From assembly GCF_012489685.1 (NCBI RefSeq), contig NC_080041.1, forward strand, positions 104,811,760 through 104,875,759: DNA of 64,000 nucleotides. The letters are read 5' to 3'. The position numbers were made by a program, and so were the translations under genes. Within the stretch, counting starts at the first letter, position 1; every line of letters starts with the position of its first letter. Source of the stretch: Lotus japonicus. Its lineage: Eukaryota; Streptophyta; Magnoliopsida; Fabales; Fabaceae. The notes beneath the pieces are model-generated. The model ran no database searches, was not told the DNA's origin, and was given only the letters and a program-made list of their open reading frames with translations. Positions 35,222 to 44,839 of the stretch are shown in pieces.

Positions 35222-37065
35222 GCTTTTTTCTTTGAGTGAGGAAGAAAGGGAAATGGAAGTGAATAGAAACTAGGGTTTCCGTTTTACAGGGATTGGGATT
35301 TTGCTCTGTTTTTTTGTTTGGTGATTGGAAATTTGGGTCTATGGTTTGGGCCTATGGGAATTAGGAAGGGTGCCTTCTATTGTCCATGATAAACCTTTGA
35401 AGAAAATAATTTTTGGTGACAAAAGTAGGAAAATGGTTTTTCAAGGTGTGTATTGTATTGAGTAGGGAATTTGTATGTTAGCTCTTTTCACGTCTTAAGT
35501 ATTACGCACGAGAGTCAATTCTGCTTAAGAATTAGAATATTTATATCATGGTAGCGCTAGTATTGAATCAGAGTTTTCTCTATATACAATACTTCAATCT
35601 GAAATTGTAAAAGAAGTCAAATCCGGTTGTTTGTAATTCATTTTTTTTTTGTAAATTAAATCAAATTAGCTTTGTTGTATTTATATTCAGGTTTCCCTTT
35701 GAGCTTTTGATCCAAGCTTCACTTACAAAAAATAACACTTTTGTACTTCTATAAATATTGTTTTCTACACACTATATAAGAATGGAATGAGCCTATTTCT
35801 CTCTTTTCTTATGTTATTTTCTATCAAATAAACCTTTTTTTAGAATATCCTCCACTAAAATCAACGTTGCGTGAGTCGAATAAAATCACTATGGGCGAGA
35901 ATTCCATCAAATAAATAAAACAATTCATGATATTGTTGTTTCACTTACTTGATGGAAGCATAATTTTTTTTTAAGGAATTGAAAATAACATTGAAGACAC
36001 AGACACAACTAGCCACTTCTTCCTCCAGCCAAATCGCTTTCACAACTGCAGTCCTTACTCTTTCCAGACCGTGCTCTCTCCAGAGATTGCAGCTCTCATT
36101 CTCTCTTTCATTCTCTTTAGCTCGGCTGAATAGAGACAAATGTAAATCTTCTCCCTTTCCCCTTTTCGTTCAATTTGTATTTTGGTCTTTTGTACCTCCG
36201 TGATATGATAACACATCCAATGCTCTCTATGAACTGTGAAGACATATTTCCCACTTTCTGTTTGAGAACATGCATTAACTGCTTTGATGGTTAATATTCT
36301 CATGTTATGATTGAAACAGTTCACCATCGTTGGTTTATAGAAAAGTTGCAGATTTCGTAGTACTCCATAGCATAGCTTAAAGATGGATACATGGATCCTA
36401 GCTTGTCTCATTTTCATTTTTAAGTAAAACCGTTTATATTTTGTGAACCATATATTTCGCAACCTGTTTGCATCGGCCTATCCAACAACCAACAGTTGCA
36501 ATCAGTACCAAGTGAGAGTGTCTGATCCATTTCTACGATTGAGACACTCTAATTATGTGGCATATTTCATATTTGAATGCATTATCTCAAGCAGTTTCAC
36601 TAATATAGTTGACAAGTTAATTATCAAATTTATCTCTTTTATTCTTCAGAAAATGTGGAAGAGGATAGATAGATTTTCAAGAAGAAGCATAATAGATGGA
36701 GGAAAATCCAAGACCAATGATTGATTGCATGGAGAAAGTTCAGGTAGATATTACTTTTAACACGAGGTAAATATTGGTGCTAGCTATTTACAGAAAATAT
36801 GTATGCTTCCCTTGACAGTAAATCACTGACTGTGTTTGCATCATCTTTTCTCTCCCTATTTGATCTTTTTTCAGGATTTATATTTTGGTTCACTTTTTAT
36901 GCTATTGAGCAAGCCATACATTTACTTGTACCCAATTGGCAAGAACAAGATGCAACATTAATTGAATTATTTTTTTTACTTGATCTGTATTTTTATCTTA
37001 ATACAAGCAGTTTCTCTTTATCTCTTCATTTTTTCTAATAGCTTCACTTTCAGTTTGCAAAATAA
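35222..37065. other. Intergenic region, possible Helitron interior
   Basis: No protein-coding signal. TCTACACACTATATAAGAAT at about 35765 looks like a Helitron 5' end, though it is not preceded by A. The 35979-36140 stretch is less AT-rich and could be a captured untranslated exon. ORFs 36055-36462 (minus), 36443-36724 and 36799-37038 are not recognisable. Confidence 0.3.
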
Positions 37066-38357
37066 ATGGCCACCACCACGGTGCCTAAAGTAGTTCTCCA
37101 ATCCTCCACCGGGTAGCAGAGGATACTGGTGATGGGCCTCAGCACTGCACCGGAAGCAGCCAATATGATTAGTACATAAGATGTAGTTCTTGAGGCCGTC
37201 AAGCAGGGTTTTAAGCATTTTGATGCTGCTGCAGCATATGCAGTGGAGCAGTCTGTAGGAGCAGCTATAGCAGAAGAACATCAACATTGACTAATTGCAT
37301 CCAAAGATGGCCTCTTTGTTACTTCCAAAGTGTGGGTTATTGACAACCATCCTGAACTCATTGTTCCTGCTCTGCAGAAATATCTAAGGTGATTATCACA
37401 AGTCACAACTGAGTTAATTTTAATTTATTAATTGGAATGATCGTGCCAACTTCTTGAGCTGGTTTAGCCATATTTATGTTAAAACTCTTTATTCGTCCAT
37501 GCAGGACACTTCAACTAGAATACCTAGACCTCTTTTTGATCCACTGGCCCTTTGCTACTAAACAAGGAGCAGTCAAATATCCTATTGAAGTATTAGAGAT
37601 TATGGAATTTGGCATGCAGGGAGTGTGATCATCAATGGAGGAAAGCCAGAGACTTGGCCTCACCAAGGCCATTGGAGTCAACAACCTCTCTATCAAGAAG
37701 CTTGATAAATTGTTCTGCTTTGCTACCATCTCACCTGTAATCGATCAAGTAATTGATATAAGCTCATAAGTTAGTTTAACACTTTACCTATTAATCATTG
37801 ATTTTAATCCAAACAGGTGGAAGTTGACCTTGGTTGGCAACAAGTGAAACTTAGAGATTTTTGCAAGGAAAAGGCCTTGTATTGGCAATTTGGCATAATT
37901 GCTTTCTCACCCCTAAGGATGGGTGTCAGTAGGGGAGCTAATTTAGCGATGGATAATGACATCCAAAAAGAATTGGATACTCATGGCAAGACTATAGCCC
38001 AAGTATCTATCTACTATATATTAAATTTTTGATGGTGTATCACCATATATTAATTTCAAAGTAGCAATATTAGTGAATAGTAATTTAGCTCTGACTTCTT
38101 CTTTTTTCTCTCTGAAGCTTGTCTTTTAACTTAACTATTGTTCAGAAATTTAATCTCCAATCATTTCACAGATTTGTCTTTGATGGATATATAAACATGT
38201 TAACTTTTGTGACGAAGAGCTATGACAAGGAGAGGATGCAACGAAACTTGCAATCTTTGGTTGCTCTTTGACTGAGAATGATTTCGAGAAAATAAGTGAA
38301 ATCCATCAAGAGAGGCTGATCAAAGAACCTACCAAGCCTCTTCTCAATATCAAATAA
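37066..38357 (+). pseudogene. Aldo-keto reductase pseudogene (chalcone-reductase type)
   Basis: Four exon remnants keep GT-AG boundaries: 37066-37388, 37504-37748, 37817-38002 and 38172-38357. Conceptual pieces include MATTTVPKVVLQSSTG, FDAAAAYAVEQSVGAAIAEE, LFVTSKVWVIDNHPELIVPA, YLDLFLIHWPFATKQG, GLTKAIGVNNLSIKKL and SYDKERM...QERLIKEPTKP. These are the AKR4 signature, near NAD(P)H-dependent 6'-deoxychalcone synthase. The catalytic Tyr, Lys and His contexts survive. It is broken by TAG at 37114, TGA at 37289, TGA at 37626 (where Trp is expected), TGA in exon 4 (38181) and a frameshift shortly after. Retained introns mean it is not a processed retrocopy. It may lie inside a Helitron ending at 39114. 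Confidence 0.88.
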
Positions 38358-39084
38358 TCTCGTGGAGCATATCAAATAATCTTGTGGAGCATGTTCATAT
38401 CTACAACAACTCAAATGGTGGCATTGAGTTCAGAACCACCAAGGGAATACTTGTTATATGGAGGACACCATTATTTAATTTATAGAAATGAAATGATTAA
38501 ACAATTGCTGCTACAGGTCATTGTGGTTTGCTGGACTTCAAGATTTCCCCTTCACCAACATATGTCTTTCCATAATCTTATCTTTAAATTATACTTCCTT
38601 CATCACACTTGGGAATGCTGAAATACTTGGATTTTTAGATTCTGTTCTGCCCAAACTTTATTCTAATCTCGATAACCCTTCTTCGTCATTTCATCCCTTC
38701 ATGCTGAGTATCATTGGAAAAACTGCAGTCATGTGATAATTTTTATTAAATAAAGGTTCATATTTTTTTGGTTTCATGCTTGATGTGGATGAAAAAGTTA
38801 GTAGCTTGCTATATTAAATTAAGCTACATTCTTTCTAATAGGCCTGTTATCCAAATTATTCAGTTATTTCATTCTTAGATTTGCTACAAGCCGCATTACT
38901 TGAACAACTCTATTTCTTCATTTGTATGATTTTGTACATCAATTTATACTTCGTCATTTTTTTCCTTAAAGAATAGGTGATTTTTCTGTTTATACAATCC
39001 AACCTCATTTAAATAAAGGTAATATTGGGGGTGAGTAAATAGTAAAAATATATCCATTAACAATTGTTAAAAAAGTGTATGAGC

Positions 39085-39114
39085 CAACCGCGCATCACGC
39101 GGGTCTAGGTCTAG
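39085..39114 (+). mobile_element. Helitron 3' terminus
   Basis: A perfect five-base stem CCGCG (39088-39092) and CGCGG (39098-39102) around CATCA, then 12 bases ending in CTAG (39111-39114) with a T after it. This is the structure of plant Helitron 3' ends. Candidate 5' ends are the TCTATCTACTATATATTAA word at 38005 and TCTACACACTATATAAG at about 35765. Neither is proven. Confidence 0.7.
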
Positions 39115-39381
39115 TATTATATTAGGATTCAATCAAAAGCTTTATTTATTTTTCCCGGATAAATGAGTTTTGGAAGAAATTGGATGAACTAGGAGCACGG
39201 ACTAATTATAATGAAACTGAAACTTAGAAGTAGTTCTAAGGTACGAAAAGCATGTTCACATAAAGAACAATGCATTCTTTAAGCACCTGCTTTTGATTCA
39301 GTCATCAAACAATTGATTAATTATATAATATCCATCTACTTGCTGAATATTAGAACCAAAAGAACACATTGCAGGAATGAA
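39115..39381 (+). other. Upstream region of the SDR gene
   Basis: AT-rich, presumed promoter and 5' UTR. No clear TATA position chosen. Confidence 0.3.
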
Positions 39382-40760
39382 ATGGAGGCACAAATGACTC
39401 TGAATACCGAAACACAAAAGTCATCTGCAAAAAGGTTAGCACCTAATAATCTTGTTAATTAGTCTAATTTTCCTGTAAACTCATATCTAGCATCTTTGAT
39501 TCCAAACTGAAATGCTATAGAATCATTTCTGGTGAAAAATCACAAGTCTTAGGTTCTGACTCTGAGTGAACATGTCTTGTATTATGTGCAAATCGTGAAA
39601 TCAAACATGCTAATCACAAGAAATGTAATGTAAAAGAAATTGCATTGTTTCACAGTGAAATGCTCTACAGCTCTAGAAACACTACTGGTTAAGAGTTGAA
39701 GTCATGTTTTGAAACCTTTTCTACAATTGACTTTGAAGCCAGAATCAATTCTAGAGAGAAGTTTATGTGAGTAGCTTTTGAGTTTCATAATTGACACTAA
39801 TGAAAGAAGCTGATTATTAGCTTCTGAGTAGATTTTTCTATGTTCAAAGGTGAAACCAAACGTGTTAATCATTTAATATGTAAAATAAATTTCAACTGAA
39901 TGGTAAGATTACTTGTGTAATTCAATAACCTTTTTACTTTTCATCAATTGTTAAGGCTAGAAGAAAAAGTGGCAGTGATAACTGGTGGTGCAAGAGGAAT
40001 AGGTGCAGCCACAGCAAAACTCTTTGCAGAAAATGGAGCACATGTTGTGATTGCTGATGTTCTTGATGATCTTGGCGCGTCTGTGGCCGAATCAATCGGC
40101 GGCCGTTACATCCATTGTGATGTATCAAAGGAATCTGATGTAGAGTCAGCTATAAACCTTGCAGTTTCGTGGAAAGGCCACATAGACATCATGTTCAACA
40201 ATGCTGGAATTCCAGACAATGAAGGAAGAAGCATTTCAACCCTTGACATGAACCGAGTAAACCGTGTTCTCTCCATCAACCTCTATGGAACAATCCATGG
40301 AATAAAACATGCTGCAAGAGCAATGATCAAAGCTCAAAAAGGAGGTTCCATCATTTGCACTTCAAGTGCAGCTGCAACCATGGGTGGTTTTGCTTCACAT
40401 TCCTATACCATGTCAAAAGCAGCCATGGCTGGAGTGATGAGAAGTGCTGCTTGTGAATTGGGAGTGCACTTGATTAGGGTTAACTGCATTTCCCCACATG
40501 GGGTTCCCTCTGAAATGCTTATAAGTGCTTATAGGACTTTTAATAAAGTTGATATTACTCCTGAGAAATTGAGTGAGTATATTGGGAATAAGGCAAGTTT
40601 GCTTAAGGGGAGAGGTGCAGCAATTGAAGATGTAGCACATGCTGCTTTGTTTTTGGCTAGTGATGAATCTGGCTTCATAACAGGACACAATCTTTCTGTG
40701 GATGGAGGATACACATCTTCTAATAGTAGCATGAGTTTTATCTACCAAGACCCCAAATGA
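39382..40760 (+). CDS. Classical short-chain dehydrogenase/reductase (SDR110C-like)
   Basis: Two exons, 39382-39434 (MEAQMTLNTETQKSSAK, then a split Arg codon AG|G) and 39956-40760, giving 285 aa. Exon 2 opens with LEEKVAVITGGARGIGAATA, so the cofactor motif TGxxxGxG is complete. NNAG, a catalytic Ser in CTSSAAA and YTMSK (YxxxK) follow, ending with GHNLSVDGGYT. This is the layout of plant SDR110C enzymes (secoisolariciresinol, zerumbone or xanthoxin dehydrogenase-like), NAD(P)-dependent and probably cytosolic. The substrate cannot be told. The open frame extends upstream of 39956 without an ATG, so exon 1 is needed. The intron contains a MITE-like fragment (about 39690-39860). Confidence 0.9.
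39690..39862. repeat. MITE-like fragment in SDR intron
   Basis: GTCATGTTTTGAAACC, TTGACTTTGAAGCCAG, GTGAGTAGCTTTTG and a CCAAACGTG end: the same word set as the fragments in the NIK and KIN introns. Confidence 0.4.
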
Positions 40761-40964
40761 AAAGAAAATAACAATGAATAAAGTTTAGTTGTCATTGGCA
40801 GTGAAATGGGTTCTCTAGTTGAAGAAAAAATTGGCTTGCTTTATCATAAAAGGACTTTCTATTACTTTGTTATTAAGACATCTTGTAAACAAACATGCAC
40901 TAAAAACATCTTAACCATTTTAATGCCCCCTCCCTATTCAATAGAGGCTTATCTAAGGTAGGTG

Positions 40965-41090
40965 ATTGTAGTAGTGTATGTTTGGGTAAGCGTCCTCAGT
41001 CCTCACCCACCTGACGCCCGTTTTTTTCATAATCATAATCAGTGAGATGATTCTCAAAAACAGGCTTATCCTACCTACAAACACGGAGAC
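40965..41090. repeat. MITE-like inverted-end repeat 3' of SDR
   Basis: GTATGTTTGGGTAAGCGTC on the left and the inverse GGCTTATCCTACCTACAAAC on the right. Short and non-coding. Confidence 0.4.
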
Positions 41091-41260
41091 AAATCCACCT
41101 GTAATCTTTCAACTATCATGCTTTGAAGAAGATCACATTGATTCACAAGATTAAAAGGATTCCAAGACCACAATGAAAACTAAAACCTACTCAACAAAAT
41201 GGAGGCATGTTGTGGATCTAAGTTCTAACTAAAGCATCTCCTTTGTTTGAAGCTTAAATA

Positions 41261-41336
41261 CATGCTTAAATATTGTCCTTTCTGCATTGAAGCTCATCCT
41301 CATCCTTCAATGCAGAAAGTACAATAATTAAGCATG
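41261..41336. ncRNA. Near-perfect stem-loop, candidate small-RNA precursor
   Basis: The arms 41261-41292 and 41305-41336 are inverted copies matching at 30 of 32 positions, with a 12-base loop CTCATCCTCATC. The arm contains CTTTCTGCATTGAAG. Partial complementarity (GTTTGAAGC against GCTTAAAC) continues outside. I do not recognise a known plant miRNA. A tiny MITE is the main alternative. No transcription evidence. Confidence 0.45.
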
Positions 41337-42032
41337 AATCTCTGCTTAAACTAGACATGCGAATTTCTAAACAGAGAATTTTTCTTAACAATTATAACCA
41401 TCCCATTACCTAAATAAAAGTACATGATTGCAGTTGGATTGGTTATTAACTGTTTAAGAATGTGGCAAAACAAAAACATCAAAAGGTATTGTAAAAAAAT
41501 GACTTCATTACCAATAATATCCAAATCTATTTTTTGACCGAGCTCAATGGCATAGTACGTGTGATCCATATAGCCGACCTCACTTAGTGGGATAAGACTT
41601 TTGTTATTGTTGTTTGTTTGTTTGGCGGTTTGTCATCTTAGTTTGTTCAACTATGAGTACTATAGACAATTGCTGGTTAAGAATGGTTTAAAGACCTTCC
41701 TGCTGCATGATTAAGGATTGAAATAATTCAGGACATCTTTGATTAAGTTCTGTTTAAAAAGTTTTATCCTTCAGTAAAATCTAAAAAAGTTTTAAATTAT
41801 TCTAAAATATAATATATTTATTAATGAACAAAGCGAGAACTACATCATAGAGTTCTCTCTGAAACAATTAAGACTTATTCACAAGACTCCTTATAAAGGA
41901 GCACCAAACAAAAACAAACCCAAATTAGAGCACCTTTTTATACATAATGCTCTCCCAAAAAAGAAGAAACAAAAATAGAAAACAAAAACTGAGTGAAACT
42001 GGATGATCAGGATCCCTCCATCTTTAATTAAT
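41337..42032. other. Intergenic region and 3' UTR of KIN 2
   Basis: No recognisable gene. The ORF 41351-41569 is unconvincing. The 41830-42032 part probably includes the KIN 2 3' UTR. Confidence 0.35.
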
Positions 42033-42890
42033 TCACTTGCTGTTGTTATTCATGCCTGTTGCATTCTTCACAGCATCAGCAGCTCCCTGTGCTGATGCCT
42101 TGATCTGTTGACCAGCCTACATACAAAAAAAATCAAGGAAACTTAGACCTATAACATGTTTGGATAAGCTTATTTTTTCTCAAAACCAATTTTGGGACTC
42201 AGAAATATTTTTTCCCATAATTGATTTTGTCTTTAGAATCAATTGTAGATGAATTTCAAAACATGCTACTAGTCCATAATCAAACATGCATGAAATTCGC
42301 ATGCATTTGACAAAATTCCCACGATAATAAACAAAGCATTCAAGATAAATTAAAAAACCTTACCCCTTGCACAGTTTCTTTGGCAGACTGAGCAGCATTG
42401 CTAGCCATATCCATCAAGTTGCTAGTCTTTTCCTGTAACACACAAAAAAAAAGTGTAAATGTGTGCTTGGAATGGATAGCAGTTAAATACAACATGAATA
42501 AATTTTCATCTTAATCCTTAAGTCTATGTTTGGGCAACAATTAATTTGGCTTTCCAAGAACAAAAACGTGGAAAGAATGTTGGACATTCATTTCTTCCAA
42601 TGAAATTCCACTATAACACAAACACAGCCTAGGTAGAATGTCGTTCACTTTTTATCTTCAAGTGCTGATAACATTCATTTGTACTACAAAGAACAGATAT
42701 TCAAATATAGTCTAATTTCATGTAATTGTTAAGTAGGTTGCATATATGCAACTCATGAAGAACATATATGGGCTATCATATAAGATTAAGCAAACCCAAA
42801 AGACTAAGTATGATAGAAGAAGAGTAATGGGAAAACCTCAGCTTGGCCCTTGGCCTGTCCAGCATTATAGCTCATCTTCTGGGAGTCCAT
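42033..42890 (-). CDS. KIN2-like: KIN/COR6.6-like stress protein 2
   Basis: The same three-exon, all-phase-0 design as the other two copies: 42837-42890 (MDSQKMSYNAGQAKGQAE), 42364-42432 (EKTSNLMDMASNAAQSAKET, then VQG) and 42033-42116 (AGQQIKASAQGAADAVKNAT, then GMNNNSK and stop). The predicted length is 68 aa. The middle exon is 69 bp in all three genes. A minus-strand TATA-like word ATATAAATAT lies at about 42981-42990, with an inverted CCACATGT/ACATGTGG pair upstream of it. The second intron holds a MITE-like piece near 42152-42270. Function in the cell is inferred from the family (cold/ABA-induced hydrophilic protein). Confidence 0.93.
42152..42272. repeat. MITE-like element in KIN 2 intron
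   Basis: ACATGTTTGGATAAGC at the left and TTTCAAAACATGCTAC at the right, with ATTGATTTTGTCTTTAGAA inside: inverted ends of the dispersed family. Confidence 0.45.
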
Positions 42891-43031
42891 CTTTTTGAAA
42901 TTGTAAGGAAATGAATGTGTATAATATCAAGAGTAATAGTTCAAGTTTGAGATGAAGATTAATTTGCCTTCGCTATGTTGATATTTATATGCAAGTTTCA
43001 CCAAGAATTGCTTTGCTCAAGCTTTTAGCTA

Positions 43032-43055
43032 CCACATGTTCAGGGGGACATGTGG
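43032..43055. promoter_or_regulatory. CACATG palindrome upstream of KIN 2
   Basis: CCACATGT and ACATGTGG separated by 8 bases (TCAGGGGG), about 40 bp upstream of the TATA-like word and about 140 bp upstream of the ATG. CACATG is the E-box variant bound by MYC-type bHLH factors in ABA and dehydration promoters. A role here is an inference. Confidence 0.45.
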
Positions 43056-43499
43056 AATCCTAACATTTACTTTTAGTGGTTCTTGGATTATGCTACTTTT
43101 CAGGAGAGGCATCTTAACCGGTTGACCAGGAGAACTGCGGAGGAGAAAGCATTACTATTTTCAGGTTGGTGGTTTTGTTTGATGTATGGATAAAATCCTT
43201 CTTGTGAAAAAAAATCCATATATACTATAATAGGAAAAAAAATTATAGACATTTTATGTACTCCCTATTTGTTGATTTAATGATTCATATTACATGATTC
43301 AAATGCAATAATTCCCCTCCAGTCTTCAATGAAGCTGGTGATGTGTCTTGATGTTGAAATGAAGAGAGTTTCATCTCATCCAAAATATTTTAGGTGAAAA
43401 AAATTGATTTAAAATGTGGTAATGATATCTGTATCACCAAACAGTGCATACACCTTGAGACATTCTTTTTTTCTTTCTATCTTTTTATTCCGATCACAT

Positions 43500-43614
43500 C
43501 ACATTACATTAAAATACCTATGTCGCAAAAAGAGTGATGGATTTATTCCATCGCAGAGTGGTCCGAAACAATAGTATCATTGGAGTAAATACACCAATCA
43601 CTTTAAATAAAAAA
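43500..43614. mobile_element. Subterminal-repeat block left of the plastid insert
   Basis: GTCGCAAAAAGAGTGATGGA, then TTTATTCCATCGCAG. The same words recur in direct orientation at 44120-44165, as in subterminal repeats of plant CACTA-like elements. The termini are not clear. Confidence 0.5.
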
Positions 43615-44012
43615 GTCAAGTAGGCGGATTAGTTCGAGTAGAAAAAAACAAAAACAAAATTGAATTAAAAATCTTTTCTCTGGAGATATCCATTTTCCGG
43701 GAGAGATAGATAAGATATCTCAACACAGTACCATCTTGATACCACCTGAAATGGTAAAAAAAAAAAAAAAGACAAACTGGAGATATATTCAATGGATTAC
43801 AACTACCAAGAAAAAATATTTTGTTTTAGTTCGATCTGTAATTCTATATGATATAGCGGACAGTATCAATTTAGTAAAATTTTTTCCCCAAGATCTGTTC
43901 AAGGAATGGGATAATCTCGAACTTAAAGTTCTAAATTTTATCCTTTATGGAAATGGGAAATCAATTCGTGGAATTTTGGACACAAGTATTCAAATAGTTC
44001 GAACTTGCTTTT
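43615..44012 (+). pseudogene. rpoC2: Nuclear copy of a chloroplast rpoC2 fragment (NUPT)
   Basis: Translation gives the plastid RNA polymerase beta'' subunit: [19 protein letters not shown], then, after a 2-base insertion near 43680, [67 protein letters not shown] and [13 protein letters not shown]. The 92-codon ORF (43736-44014) is its longest intact piece. An A-run near 43750 looks expanded. It has no start, stop or flanking plastid genes, so it is a short insertion of plastid DNA and not a working gene. Repeat blocks of transposon type flank both sides. Confidence 0.85.
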
Positions 44013-44195
44013 AGTGACGGATACACATCCATGACAAATACGCTAACAAGGATTTTGTGACGGTTATTATTCCATCACAAGCGTGCTGACAAGGACCTTG
44101 TATGGAATATACGTCCGTCGCAAGATCCAGTGACAGATTTGATTTCATCGCGGGTTTCATGACGGATTTGTTTCCGTCGCAAATACGCCCCTCCT
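44013..44195. mobile_element. Subterminal-repeat block right of the plastid insert
   Basis: Repeated GTGACGGAT, CCATCACAAGCG, GTCCGTCGCAAGAT, CATGACGGATTTG and TCCGTCGCAAATACG words, typical of CACTA-like subterminal regions. It begins directly after the rpoC2 match (TTAGTGACGGATACACATCC). Confidence 0.5.
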
Positions 44196-44305
44196 TCAAA
44201 AAAAAATCTAATTGTCATATGTCAAATTTTGTAGGTGTGGGGATTGTTTCTTGCACATCTTTATTTCGCTATTTACAATCATAATTAACCTTGTGTCTTA
44301 TTTTT

Positions 44306-44317
44306 AAATTTCAAAGG
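44306..44317. repeat. LINE target-site duplication, left copy
   Basis: AAATTTCAAAGG, repeated at 49663-49674 immediately after the LINE A-tract. The first A residues of the right copy overlap the A-tract. Confidence 0.85.
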
Positions 44318-44373
44318 GCTAAAAGTGGGCCCCGTTTCAAGTTCAAGTTCAAGCTAAAGGGCTAAAACCATGT

Positions 44374-44838
44374 TTGCCTCACGGATTAAAGCAGAATCAA
44401 TTATTTTCACCCACTTTAGCGTCTCAGGAAAAGAAAGAAATTGATGTATTCGTACATACAACTCCAAACCAAATTGTCAGGCAGCAATTTCCAATTCTGA
44501 GTGAGAACGTTCCAAATCATACAGCTTCAACAAACGATCCTCCCTTTACGTACGTGGATTCCGGCGAACCAGAGTCGGCAGTAGCTGTGATTTCCCCGAA
44601 TACAAATTCCTCACAGAGAAGTTCTCAGCGGGGGCGTCCAAGGGGAAGCAAAAATAAACCCCATCCCTTGCCTGAGGAGTTTTTAGAGCCTGTAGCAGGT
44701 GAAGATGGTGTGTCGACTCGCGCGCAAAGAGCTTGGCTGCTAGGGAAAGAATTGGGACTCAAACCAAGAGGGTCAGAAGCTTTGATGCTGAGAGGATTAG
44801 AAGCTCAGATTCGTGAAAACCATCCCCATCTCAATTAG
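44374..44838 (+). CDS. LINE ORF1, C-terminal part
   Basis: 154 open codons. The clear motif is an AT-hook-like QRGRPRGSKNKP near residue 85, as in the C-terminal tail of plant LINE ORF1 proteins (nucleic-acid binding). The usual N-terminal DUF4283 and CCHC knuckle are absent, so this is a truncated ORF1 and the first ATG need not be the native start. It ends two bases before the ORF2 ATG at 44840. Confidence 0.6.
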   Translation: MPHGLKQNQLFSPTLASQEKKEIDVFVHTTPNQIVRQQFPILSENVPNHTASTNDPPFTYVDSGEPESAVAVISPNTNSSQRSSQRGRPRGSKNKPHPLPEEFLEPVAGEDGVSTRAQRAWLLGKELGLKPRGSEALMLRGLEAQIRENHPHLN

Positions 44839-44839
44839 T

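Noticed and set aside
38005..38030. Helitron 5' end inside the reductase pseudogene
   Set aside because: The word TCTATCTACTATATATTAA fits, but it coincides with the expected intron donor of the reductase, and the last reductase exon follows at the right distance. Kept only as a weak alternative.
39948..39955. Non-ATG start for the SDR gene at 39948
   Set aside because: The codon there is TTG. A splice acceptor at 39954-39955 and an upstream ATG exon with a good donor give a normal N-terminus.
43736..44014. 92-codon ORF as a nuclear protein gene
   Set aside because: Its translation is an internal piece of chloroplast rpoC2 without its own start or end, so it is an inserted plastid fragment.
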